Assembly (NCBI GenBank): GCA_016705365.1
Contig: JADIYI010000008.1
Span: 2,232,001 to 2,296,000, forward strand
DNA length: 64,000 nucleotides
Direction: 5' to 3'
From: Gammaproteobacteria bacterium
GTDB lineage: Bacteria; Pseudomonadota; Gammaproteobacteria; Pseudomonadales; UBA5518
Position 1 is the first letter of the stretch, and each line of letters begins with the position of its first letter. The position numbers and the translations under genes are program-made. The notes under the pieces are model-generated. The model was given only the letters and a program-made list of their open reading frames with translations, had not been told where the DNA came from and made no database searches. Positions 1-7,665 of this stretch are shown here, in pieces.

Positions 1-420
1 CGCGAGTTCTGGGATGCCATTCACGACCTGTCCGACCAGGGTGTCACGGTGCTGGTATCCACCCATTACATGGACGAGGCCGAGCGTTGTCATCGCATCG
101 TCTACATCATGGATGGCGAGATCCTGGCCGACGGCACCATCGGCGAACTGCTTGAAAACGCCGGACTGCACACCTTCACGGTCCAGGGCGGCGACATCGC
201 ACAGCTGCGCGTGGCGCTCGAAAGCCGGGCCGGTATCGAACAAGTGGCGCCATTCGGTGACACGCTGCATGTGACCGGCACGGACAGGGCTGCACTGCAG
301 GCCGCGATCGCACCGTTTCGCGATCACGCGGCGCATCGCTGGGCCGAGGGCGAGACCACGCTGGAAGATGTCTTCATCCACCTGATGAGCAGGCGAAGCC
401 GTGCGGCAGGCCATGCATGA
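1..420 (+). CDS. ABC transporter ATP-binding protein, C-terminal part (truncated by window start)
   Basis: Only the last 139 codons are visible. The fragment has the end of the nucleotide-binding domain: a beta strand VTVLVSTH with the switch (H-loop) histidine at fragment residue 22, then YMDEAERC and a DGEILADG turn typical of drug or lipid exporters of the CcmA/YbhF type. The Walker motifs lie upstream of the window. Its stop codon overlaps the start of the permease at 417 (ATGA), so the two are translationally coupled and should form one exporter. The substrate cannot be inferred. Confidence 0.9.
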   Translation, partial: REFWDAIHDLSDQGVTVLVSTHYMDEAERCHRIVYIMDGEILADGTIGELLENAGLHTFTVQGGDIAQLRVALESRAGIEQVAPFGDTLHVTGTDRAALQAAIAPFRDHAAHRWAEGETTLEDVFIHLMSRRSRAAGHA

Positions 421-1592
421 TTGAGCGTCCGCCGCTGTTGGCGCGCCTGCTGGACCACTTGCGTGGCCTGTCGGCGCGGCGGATAAATGCCGTGCTGATC
501 AAGGAATTCATCCAGCTGCGACGCGACCGCGTGACCTTCGGCATGATCCTGGGGGTTCCGTTGCTGGAACTGGTGTTGTTCGGATTTGCGATCAACAATG
601 ACCCCAAGCAGCTCCCCACCGCGATCTTTGTCCAGGATCACAGCGCGTATTCGCGCGCGGTGGTCAATGCATTCGAAAACTCGGGCTATTTCCGCATCGT
701 GTCGGTCAATGATGCCGAGGTACAGGGCGATCGCCAGCTTGCGCGCGGCGAGGTCGCCTTCGTGGTCACGATCCCGGAGGGTTTCACCCGGCAATTGCTG
801 CGCCGGGAGCAGCCGCAGCTGCTGCTCGAGGCCGACTCCACCGATCCCGCCGCATCGTCCAACGCGCTCGCGGCGGCGACGCAGCTGACACGCACCGCGC
901 TGGCGCACCAGCGTCTCGGTGCCGCCGGCGCCGATTCCGGGCAGCCGCCATTCGATCTGGTGATGCACCGGCGCTACAACCCCGACGGTATCTCCCAGTA
1001 CAACACCGTGCCCGGTCTGCTCGGCGTGATCCTGACCATGACCATGGTGATGATGCCGGCGCTGGCGCTGACCCGTGAAGTCGAGCGCGGCACGATGGAA
1101 AACCTGCTGGCGCTGCCGGTGCGGCCGATGGAAATGATGATCGGAAAGTTGCTGCCCTACATCGCCATGGGGGCGGTTCAGGTAGTGATCATCCTCACGG
1201 TTGCGCACGGGGTTTTCGAGGTGCCGATGCAGGGCTCCTATCCGCTGCTGTGCGTGATGCTGGCGCTGTTCATCGCCACGGTGTCGACCATGGGTTACCT
1301 GATCTCGACCGTGGCGCGCAACCAGATGCAGGCGATGCAGATGACGTTCTTCTTCTTTCTGCCCTCGATGCTGCTGTCGGGCTTCATGTTTCCGTTTCGC
1401 GGCATGCCGGCGTGGGCGCAGGGCATAGGCGAAGTGTTGCCGCTGACGCATTTTCTGCGCATCGTACGTGGCATCATGTTGAAGGGTGGCGGCTTTGCCG
1501 ATGTTGCCCCCAATATCTGGCCACTGTTGCTGTTTCTGGTAGTGGTGTCGGCGATTGCACTGAGCCGCTTCCGGCATACGCTGGATTCCTGA
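417..1592 (+). CDS. ABC-2 type transporter permease
   Basis: A 391-residue membrane protein of ABC-2 permease architecture. It has a cytoplasmic N-terminus with the NAVLIKEFIQLRRDR stretch, one membrane segment near residues 40-60, a large extracytoplasmic loop (about 60-200), and five hydrophobic segments between about 205 and 385. REVERGTMENLLALPVRP (about 222-240) is the family hallmark preceding the coupling region. The closest recognisable relatives are YbhS/YbhR-like exporters. The ATG overlaps the ATPase stop codon, so it is the partner of the upstream ATPase. Cargo is unknown. Confidence 0.93.
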   Translation: MIERPPLLARLLDHLRGLSARRINAVLIKEFIQLRRDRVTFGMILGVPLLELVLFGFAINNDPKQLPTAIFVQDHSAYSRAVVNAFENSGYFRIVSVNDAEVQGDRQLARGEVAFVVTIPEGFTRQLLRREQPQLLLEADSTDPAASSNALAAATQLTRTALAHQRLGAAGADSGQPPFDLVMHRRYNPDGISQYNTVPGLLGVILTMTMVMMPALALTREVERGTMENLLALPVRPMEMMIGKLLPYIAMGAVQVVIILTVAHGVFEVPMQGSYPLLCVMLALFIATVSTMGYLISTVARNQMQAMQMTFFFFLPSMLLSGFMFPFRGMPAWAQGIGEVLPLTHFLRIVRGIMLKGGGFADVAPNIWPLLLFLVVVSAIALSRFRHTLDS

Positions 1593-1636
1593 AACAGCGA
1601 TAATCGCTCGAGCGAAAAAACAACAGGGAGTGCTGC

Positions 1637-1705
1637 ATGGATCTCGGGCTGAACGGAAAGACCGCCATCATCACCGGCGGCAGTGGCGGCGCCTGTATGC
1701 TCTAG
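1637..1705 (+). pseudogene. Truncated start of a short-chain dehydrogenase gene
   Basis: A 22-codon reading frame begins at an ATG preceded by a CAGGGAG ribosome site and reads MDLGLNGKTAIITGGSGG, then ACML and a stop. The first 18 residues match the N-terminus of the SDR family, including the cofactor-binding TGGSxG turn, and nothing of the remaining ~230 residues follows. This looks like a deletion remnant that kept its start signals. It cannot make a working enzyme. Confidence 0.7.
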
Positions 1706-1745
1706 CGCGGACCAGACGCCAACGCGCCACACCCCAGGAGAACAG

Positions 1746-1853
1746 ATGGACATCGACAACAATTTCGATCAGCAGGGTGCAGGCGGCTGGCTGGCAGCGG
1801 CATTCGGGTCGATCGAGCTGGCCGCCTCGGCTCCGGCGCCACCCGCGATGTGA
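1746..1853 (+). CDS. Putative 35-residue small protein ahead of the FIST gene
   Basis: An ATG preceded by a strong AGGAG ribosome site (1737-1741) opens a 35-codon frame that ends ten bases before the FIST-domain gene. The peptide starts MDIDNNFDQQGAGGWLAAAF and ends in an Ala/Pro-rich tail. I do not recognise it. It may be a small partner in the sensor operon, a leader that couples translation, or, because it follows an SDR remnant directly, the preserved start of another deleted gene. Confidence 0.4.
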   Translation: MDIDNNFDQQGAGGWLAAAFGSIELAASAPAPPAM

Positions 1854-1862
1854 TCCGCACGC

Positions 1863-2996
1863 ATGACGGCTTCATTTTTCACGGCCCACGCCGAGGGCCT
1901 CTCCACTGCCGGAGTCATCGCCGAGCTCGATGGCGTGCTGGCGCGCGCGGACCTCGAGTTTTCATTGTTGCTGTCCGCTCCCGATCTGCTGGATCAGGTA
2001 TTGATGCCGGTGGCGGCCAGATTTCCCGCGCAGCGGATATTCGGCTGCACCACCTCCGGCGAGATCACCGGGCGCGGTTATCACGAGAATTCGATGGTGT
2101 GCATCGGTTTTCGCAAGGGCGATTTCACCGCCGTATCGCGGCGCATCGACGGGTTGCGCGGCTTTGGTTTCCAGGACGCGCGCAACCTGGTGCTGTCGGC
2201 ACAATGGGAGCTTCGCGAGCGCGCTCCGGACGCCGATGCGCGCAATACCTTTGCGTTGCTGCTGATCGACAGCACCAGCCAGGCAGAGGAATTCGTGGCG
2301 GCGGCACTCGGCAGCGAACTCGGCAATACCACGCTGATCGGTGGCTCGGCCGGAGACAACTGGAAGCTCAATCGCACGCCGGTGCTGGATTGCGGACAAT
2401 TGCACGACGATGCCGCGGTGATGCTGCTGGTGCATACCGCGCTCGAATTCCGGCACTACAATTTCCATCACTACCGCCCATCGTCCACGCGCGGGGTCAT
2501 CACCGCGGCCACGCCGGCGAAGCGGCTGGTCCACGAGATCAACGGCGCGCCGGCCATCGTCGAGTATGCGCGGCTGTGCGGCCTCGACGAGGCCGATATC
2601 GACGTCGAGCATCTTTCTTCGCACCCGATTATCCTGATGATCGGTGACAAGGGTTATGCACGCGGTTTTTCCCAGGTGCTCGAGGACAGTTCCATGCGCT
2701 TTGCCTGCGCGATCGACGAGGGCATGGTGTTTCGCGTCGCGCAGCCCGGCGATTTCGTGGGCCAGCTCGAGGAGCGCTTCGCGGCGCTGCGCCGCGAGAT
2801 CGGCGCACCGCAACTGGTGCTCGCATTCGAGTGCGCGGCGCGCAAGGTGGAAGTCGAGCGCAATGGCATGCAAGCCGCGGTCGGCAGGCTGTTTGCACGC
2901 AACAATGTCTGGGGTTTCTCGTGCATGGGAGAGCAGGCCAATGCGATCAACATGAACAATTCCTTCAATTGCATCGCGTTCTCGGTCGGGCCATGA
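1863..2996 (+). CDS. FIST-domain sensory protein, NosP-like
   Basis: A 377-residue soluble protein with an N-terminal FIST domain (about 20-210; FGCTTSGEI and IGGSAGDNWKL turns) and a C-terminal FIST_C domain (about 215-365; ending WGFSCMGEQANAIN). The family is a predicted small-ligand sensor; in Pseudomonas, Legionella and Vibrio, FIST proteins next to a kinase (NosP) bind haem and sense nitric oxide. Here the gene overlaps the next one, a histidine kinase, by ATGA, the same pairing. Haem binding is inferred from context, not seen in sequence. The start has only a weak ribosome site. Confidence 0.88.
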   Translation: MTASFFTAHAEGLSTAGVIAELDGVLARADLEFSLLLSAPDLLDQVLMPVAARFPAQRIFGCTTSGEITGRGYHENSMVCIGFRKGDFTAVSRRIDGLRGFGFQDARNLVLSAQWELRERAPDADARNTFALLLIDSTSQAEEFVAAALGSELGNTTLIGGSAGDNWKLNRTPVLDCGQLHDDAAVMLLVHTALEFRHYNFHHYRPSSTRGVITAATPAKRLVHEINGAPAIVEYARLCGLDEADIDVEHLSSHPIILMIGDKGYARGFSQVLEDSSMRFACAIDEGMVFRVAQPGDFVGQLEERFAALRREIGAPQLVLAFECAARKVEVERNGMQAAVGRLFARNNVWGFSCMGEQANAINMNNSFNCIAFSVGP

Positions 2997-4393
2997 GCGA
3001 GAAGGCGGCAGCTGATGCCGGGACCGTCGCGGCGGCGGCGCGGATTGTCGCCCTCGAGCGGGCGATGCTGCGGTTGCAGCGCACCAACGAGACGCTGATG
3101 GATCGGGTAGAGCACCGGATCAGCCAGGAGGGCAATGCCTTTGCCGCATTCCAGACCGCGATCAACCTCGAGAAGACCGTTGCCGAACGCACCGCGGAAC
3201 TGCGCGAGCTGAACCTGCGTCTCGAGCGCGAGCTGGAACTGCGCCGCAAGTACGAGGCAGCCCTGATTCGTGCCAAGCAGCAGGCGGAGGATGCAACGCG
3301 CAGCAAGACCCGTTTCGTCGCCTCCGCCAGCCATGACCTGCGCCAGCCTTTGAATGCCGCGATTCTCTATCTCGAATCGATGTCGCCGGCCGAACTCGAT
3401 ACCCGCAACGCCGAATCCCTGCGCGGGGTACAACTCGCGCTTGGTACGCTGAACAGCCTGCTCGGCACGCTGCTGGACATCTCGCGTCTCGACAGTGGCG
3501 CGATCCACCCGGATCCGGCGCATCATCGACTGGCGCCGATGCTCGAGCGCCTCGCGCGCGAGTACGGCTCGATGGCCGGCAGCGGAGTGCTGCGCCTGCG
3601 CATGGTGCCGCGTGACGCGGTTGTGCATACCGATGCCGCGCTGCTCGAGACGGTGTTGCGCAACCTGCTCAGCAACGCACTCAAATACGCCGGTGGCGGC
3701 AGGATCCTGCTCGCGGCGCGGCGCCGCGGCACGCAGCTGCGGGTGCAGGTGAGCGATACCGGGCCGGGTATCGATGCGCAGCACGTGAGTCGTATTTTCG
3801 AGGAGTTCTGGCGCGCGCCGGGCGCCGCGGAGGGTGCCGGCAGCATCGGCCTCGGGCTGTCGATCGTCGAGCGGATATCGCGCCTGCTGGAAACCCGGGT
3901 CGAGGTTCGCTCGAGCCTCGGGCGTGGCAGCACCTTCAGTCTCGATTTGCCGGCCGGAGATGCGCGCCAGCTCGCGGCTCCCGTGGTCGCGGCACTGAGC
4001 CATGCGCCGGCCACGTTTGCCGGGCGTTGCGTGGCGCTGGTCGACGACAACGAGCAGGTGCTGCGCAGCATGGAGCGGCTGCTCGAGGGATGGCAGTGCC
4101 GCACGGTCGCCGGCTCGTCGATCGAGGAGGTGCTCACGCGGCTGATCGATGCCGATCTGGTTCCGGACCTGTTGCTGGCGGACTATCATCTCGGCAATGC
4201 GCGCACCGGCCTCGATGCGCTCGCGGAGATTTCCGTCGAGTTTTCCGGGCCGCTGCCCGCGATCGTGGTGAGCAGCGATACCTCGCCGCAACTCACTGCG
4301 GAGCTTCAGCAGCGCGGCATTCCGTTCCTGACCAAGCCGGTGGAGGTTGCGCGCCTGCGGGCATTGATGCAGCACCTGCTGCGCGGCTGGTAG
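2993..4393 (+). CDS. Soluble hybrid histidine kinase with C-terminal receiver (NahK-like)
   Basis: 466 residues with no membrane segment. In order: a charged coiled coil (about 15-105), HisKA with the phospho-acceptor His at 114 (FVASASHDLRQPLNA), HATPase with N box NLLSNALKYA, G1 DTGPGID and G2 GLGLSIVERIS, and a receiver (about 345-466) with acidic pair LVDDN, phospho-acceptor in LLLADYHLG and conserved Lys in FLTKP. There is no sensor domain, so input probably comes from the FIST protein, whose stop codon overlaps this start. The H-box resembles NahK/ErcS-prime kinases. A frame open further upstream is not used, because it lies within the FIST gene. Confidence 0.92.
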   Translation: MSEKAAADAGTVAAAARIVALERAMLRLQRTNETLMDRVEHRISQEGNAFAAFQTAINLEKTVAERTAELRELNLRLERELELRRKYEAALIRAKQQAEDATRSKTRFVASASHDLRQPLNAAILYLESMSPAELDTRNAESLRGVQLALGTLNSLLGTLLDISRLDSGAIHPDPAHHRLAPMLERLAREYGSMAGSGVLRLRMVPRDAVVHTDAALLETVLRNLLSNALKYAGGGRILLAARRRGTQLRVQVSDTGPGIDAQHVSRIFEEFWRAPGAAEGAGSIGLGLSIVERISRLLETRVEVRSSLGRGSTFSLDLPAGDARQLAAPVVAALSHAPATFAGRCVALVDDNEQVLRSMERLLEGWQCRTVAGSSIEEVLTRLIDADLVPDLLLADYHLGNARTGLDALAEISVEFSGPLPAIVVSSDTSPQLTAELQQRGIPFLTKPVEVARLRALMQHLLRGW

Positions 4394-4457
4394 CCGCACG
4401 GATATCAGGAATCGAATGGTTTGCGGGTATTGAATTTGATTGATCTGGAGAGTGGAT

Positions 4458-5228
4458 GTGAGTCAATCGGTGGTAACACAGGGTTCCAGATTGGCCGACA
4501 AGGTCACCGTCATCACCGGAGCGGGGCGGGGTATCGGTCGTGCCATGGCCGAGCTGTTTGCCGCCCAGGGTGCGGCGGTGGTGATCGTCGACGTGGTGGA
4601 ACAGCTCGCCGCCCAGACCCTGGCGCTGATCAACGGTCGCGGCGATTGCATGGCGGCGGTCTGCGATATCTCTGACAGCGCCAAAGTACGGCAGTTGTTC
4701 GTCGATGTTCAGCAGCGTTATGGGCGGGTGGATGTACTGGTCAACGTTGCCGGTATAGCGGGACAGGGCAAGTCGCTGTCACAGATCGATGACGCGCTGT
4801 GGCAACGGATGCTGGATATCAATTTGAGTGGCAGCTTCTACTGTACTCGCGCCGCTGCCCTGGCGATGATTGAACAGAAGTTGTCGGGATCCATCATCAG
4901 CATTTCCAGTACCGGTGCTCTGAGTGGAGAGAGCGCGGTCCACTACGACACGGCCAAGGGTGCTCTGTTGTCGATGACGCGCTCTCTGGCACGCGAGTTG
5001 GGCGCACGCGGCATTCGCGTCAATGCCATTTGTCCGGGGCCGACCAATACCGAATTGCTGAGTGGCCTGACTCCGGAACAGCTACAGTCCCTCACCCGCC
5101 GCATTCCCTTGAAGCGCATGGCGGAGCCCGGGGATATCGCGGGCGCGGCCTTGTTTCTTGCCAGTGATGAATCGGCCTATGTGACCGGGCAAACGCTGCT
5201 GGTCAACGGCGGTTCGTGGTTTGTTTAA
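4458..5228 (+). CDS. SDR family NAD(P)-dependent oxidoreductase
   Basis: 256 residues of classical SDR length. It has the cofactor turn TGAGRGIG, NVAG, a catalytic Ser in SISSTGALSG, YDTAK (Tyr and Lys) and the CPGPTNTEL region. I chose GTG 4458 because GGAG sits 7 bases upstream; a TTG at 4440 in the same frame is possible. It lies 41 bases ahead of the prephenate-dehydrogenase-like gene and probably shares its transcript. Both look less GC-rich than their neighbours. The substrate is unknown. Confidence 0.88.
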   Translation: MSQSVVTQGSRLADKVTVITGAGRGIGRAMAELFAAQGAAVVIVDVVEQLAAQTLALINGRGDCMAAVCDISDSAKVRQLFVDVQQRYGRVDVLVNVAGIAGQGKSLSQIDDALWQRMLDINLSGSFYCTRAAALAMIEQKLSGSIISISSTGALSGESAVHYDTAKGALLSMTRSLARELGARGIRVNAICPGPTNTELLSGLTPEQLQSLTRRIPLKRMAEPGDIAGAALFLASDESAYVTGQTLLVNGGSWFV

Positions 5229-5269
5229 GCAGCAGCAGCAGTTGGCGGCAGGGCGATTGAGGTGAAACC

Positions 5270-6136
5270 ATGGCAATAGAACGCATGACGGTGATTGGTT
5301 TGGGAAATATGGGGGGCTCAGTGGCCCTGGCCGTGCACAGGAATCCTGCCGCGGACGTCGAGGTTGTGGGCTATGTGCGCAATGAGGAAGCTGGACGCGA
5401 GGCTTTGCGCCTGGATGTGGTCGATCGGCTAAGTTTTGATCTGGCGGATGCGGTGCACGATGCGGATCTGGTAGTGCTGGCGACCCCGGTTTCGGCAATG
5501 GAGTCTGTCATGCGGCATATCAATCCCTATTTGGCCAAGGGCGCAGTGGTCACCGATGTCGGTAGCACCAAGGTCGAAGTCAATGCCTGGGGCCGACAAT
5601 TGATCGGACACCCTGCCGTCTTTATCGGTGGTCATCCCATGGCTGGTAGTGCCGGCAGCGGACTTGCGGGTGCCAACGGGGAGGTGTTCAGGAACACCGT
5701 GTTTTGCGTTGTGGGCGAAGCTGATACACCAAAGGCGGCCAGTGAAGCGCTGCTGCAGCTGGTGCAGTGGATCGGCGCCACACCACTGCTGATGACTGCG
5801 CAGCAACATGACGATTATGTGGCGCATGTCAGTCACTTGCCCATGTTGCTGGCGTCCGCGCTGGTCACGTCCGTGTCCACGCACGAGGACTGGGACGTCA
5901 TGTCCCGACTGGCTGCCCTCGGCTTTCGGGAAATGACCCGCAGTGCCGCGGGCAGCTCGGAAGTACGACACTCGATTTGCCGCACCAACAAAGCGGCAAT
6001 CGTCGCATCGATCGATCGCTTTGTTGGCACATTGCAACAGTACCGGCAGCATATCGTGCAAGATGATGAGCAGCTGCTGCGCCTTTTTCAGGATGCGCGC
6101 GCGGCGCGACGCGACTGGGTGAATCGCCGCAACTAG
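5270..6136 (+). CDS. Prephenate/arogenate dehydrogenase family protein (TyrA-like)
   Basis: 288 residues: a Rossmann domain starting GLGNMGGS (about 10-17) and the TyrA signature motifs DVGSTK, HPMAGS and HDDYVAHVSHLP, which carry the catalytic His residues of prephenate dehydrogenases. There is no fused chorismate mutase or ACT domain. A GAGGTG ribosome site precedes the ATG. It would oxidatively decarboxylate prephenate or arogenate in tyrosine synthesis, but pairing with an SDR rather than aro or his genes leaves room for a related substrate in a specialised pathway. Confidence 0.85.
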   Translation: MAIERMTVIGLGNMGGSVALAVHRNPAADVEVVGYVRNEEAGREALRLDVVDRLSFDLADAVHDADLVVLATPVSAMESVMRHINPYLAKGAVVTDVGSTKVEVNAWGRQLIGHPAVFIGGHPMAGSAGSGLAGANGEVFRNTVFCVVGEADTPKAASEALLQLVQWIGATPLLMTAQQHDDYVAHVSHLPMLLASALVTSVSTHEDWDVMSRLAALGFREMTRSAAGSSEVRHSICRTNKAAIVASIDRFVGTLQQYRQHIVQDDEQLLRLFQDARAARRDWVNRRN

Positions 6137-6291
6137 CCCGCGCTGGCCGAATTGTGGATATGGGCTCGCAAGAATGAACTCAGCCCCGAGCGGCTGCGCC
6201 GCCTCGAGCTTTCCTCGCCACTGCGGTGCATCCTGGCTGCAGGTACCATCCAAGTTTGCATTAAAAACAATAAATCACCTTAACTGATATT

Positions 6292-6308
6292 TATAACGCA
6301 TTGTTATA
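6292..6308. other. AT-rich inverted repeat between convergent genes
   Basis: TATAAC and GTTATA flank a 5-base spacer inside a sharply AT-rich island (about 6260-6320) in otherwise GC-rich DNA. It lies between the 3' ends of the TyrA-like gene and the response regulator, so it is unlikely to be their promoter. It could be a weak bidirectional terminator, a nucleoid-protein site or a scar of foreign DNA. No T-run follows the stem. Confidence 0.35.
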
Positions 6309-6325
6309 TAACAAAATTAACAGTA

Positions 6326-6976
6326 TCAATCTGTTGGCTTATGACGGGTGCGGGCAGCGAGTACCGCCTGGACCCGGTTCTCGACCCCGAGCTTGCGCAG
6401 CACCGCCGATACATGCGCCTTCACGGTGATCTCGCCGATCCCGAGTTCGCGTCCGATCGCCTTGTTGGAATGCCCTTTTTCCATCAGTTCGAGCACGCGC
6501 AACTGACGCGGCGTGAGTTGCCCGGCGCCCTGCACGGAAGGATCCGCGGGAGACTTTGCGGGTGAGTCCGCAGCCAATTCACGCAGCGCTTCCGACGGCA
6601 CATAGCTGCCGCCGGCGCGCACGATCTGCAATGCGTGCTGGGTCAGCGAGGAACCAGAGGACTTCGGCAGATAGCCTGCCGCCCCCTCGCGAAACGCCTC
6701 GCGCACGGTGTGCGGATCGTCGTGTGCCGAGCAGATCACGACCGGCACCGTGGGGTGGTATTCGCGCAGGCGACGCAGGCCATCGAGCCCGGTGGCATCG
6801 GGCATCGACAGGTCGAGCAGGACGAGGTCGACGGGACAGCACGCCAGCATTTCCAGAGTGGAGGCAATATCGCGGCTCTCGCGGCACTCGACATCGGCAA
6901 AAGCACCCGCCACGACGATCTTCAGCGCATCGCGATACAGCGGATGGTCGTCGGCGATCAGCACCAGGTAGCTCAT
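6326..6976 (-). CDS. LuxR/NarL-family response regulator
   Basis: 216 residues: a receiver domain with acidic pair Asp9/Asp10, phospho-acceptor Asp55 (LVLLDLSMPD) and conserved Lys (GYLPKSS), then a LuxR helix-turn-helix (LTPRQLRVLELMEKGHSNKA with VKAHVSAVLRKLG). It is a DNA-binding output protein. The start MSYLVLIADD at 6976 fits the family; an ATG at 7024 adds 16 residues but overlaps the upstream remnant. No kinase is adjacent on this strand; the nearest is the NahK-like kinase at 2993, and kinases of that class commonly act on LuxR-type regulators. That pairing is an inference. Confidence 0.92.
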   Translation of the reverse strand: MSYLVLIADDHPLYRDALKIVVAGAFADVECRESRDIASTLEMLACCPVDLVLLDLSMPDATGLDGLRRLREYHPTVPVVICSAHDDPHTVREAFREGAAGYLPKSSGSSLTQHALQIVRAGGSYVPSEALRELAADSPAKSPADPSVQGAGQLTPRQLRVLELMEKGHSNKAIGRELGIGEITVKAHVSAVLRKLGVENRVQAVLAARTRHKPTD

Positions 6977-6989
6977 GGAGCGGTCCCGC

Positions 6990-7325
6990 TCAGGGCTCGC
7001 GGGCGCAGCACGCGGCGAATCCATGCAGCGTGGCGAAAAACTCGCGGCGGAACCCTGCGAGTATCCGAACGACCGGCTCGATGCCGGAATCCTTCACGAA
7101 GGCCCGGGTGAAATTCGCTCCGAACGGGCGATCAGCCAGCGTCAACCTCCGCCGGCTCTCCTCGCGAATCACCTCCAGTTTCCCGGAGGATGTCTTGATG
7201 GTCCCCCCGCCGCCGGCATTGGATACCGCGCTGGCCAGTTGCGAGCACGCGATCCAGCCCATCGGGGCCGGGATCAACGGTATCTCCATTCCCCGCATCC
7301 GGGCGATGCGGTTGTCGAATTTCAT
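6990..7325 (-). pseudogene. Nitronate monooxygenase, N-terminal fragment
   Basis: From ATG 7325 (GGAGAAAA ribosome site) the frame reads MKFDNRIARMRGMEIPL and continues APMGWI..SQLASAVSNAGG, the FMN-binding N-terminus of nitronate monooxygenases. It stays alignable for about 75 residues, then diverges and stops at 111; full proteins are 320-350 residues. The catalytic His region and most of the barrel are missing. Conserved positions near the glycine-rich loop are also altered (GGGGTI where family members usually have GGMGII). It ends 13 bases before the response regulator start, so a deletion probably joined the two genes. Confidence 0.7.
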
Positions 7326-7377
7326 CCGTTTTCTCCATTGTTGCGCCGGGAACAGTACGGGCATGCGTCATGGCTAG

Positions 7378-7665
7378 TCAATTGCCGGTCCATGGTATCG
7401 GCGCGGCCGAACGCGTCACCAGATCTGCATCTGCGGGGTACCGGTCGGTTATCGCCCGCTGCGTGTGCCGATGCACCAATGCGGGCTTTGCCGTGCCGCT
7501 CGACAGCGAGCTGCGTGGTCTGCGCGTCGGCTGGTTGGGGGTTGCGCGGGTTGGCTGCCGATGGCGCCGGGCGTGCTGGATGTCGGCACATCCGACAGCA
7601 GCACTCGCGAGCAGCGCGAGCAGCCGCAGGGAGCTCAGGATTCGGGTCAGGGTGGCGGGGCGCAT
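7378..7665 (-). CDS. Putative small lipoprotein coupled to the P450 gene
   Basis: The start ATG overlaps the P450 stop (TGATG), which argues for translational coupling. The 95-residue product begins with a lipoprotein signal peptide: basic n-region, LLALLASAAVGC lipobox, Cys at about 26. The rest is Arg/Pro/Thr-rich and resembles no known family. This composition is also what a frameshifted GC-rich gene would give, so only the first ~30 residues may be original. A fragment of a larger exported protein is the main alternative. Confidence 0.4.
   Translation of the reverse strand: MRPATLTRILSSLRLLALLASAAVGCADIQHARRHRQPTRATPNQPTRRPRSSLSSGTAKPALVHRHTQRAITDRYPADADLVTRSAAPIPWTGN

Noticed and set aside
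1584..1619. CGCTCGAGCG palindrome followed by A residues after the ABC permease
   Set aside because: The A-run is on the sense strand, so it is not an intrinsic terminator for the permease; for the minus strand there is no gene to terminate.
2654..4399. A 581-codon minus-strand frame opposite the histidine kinase
   Set aside because: The plus strand has complete HisKA, HATPase and receiver motifs; the antisense product resembles nothing.
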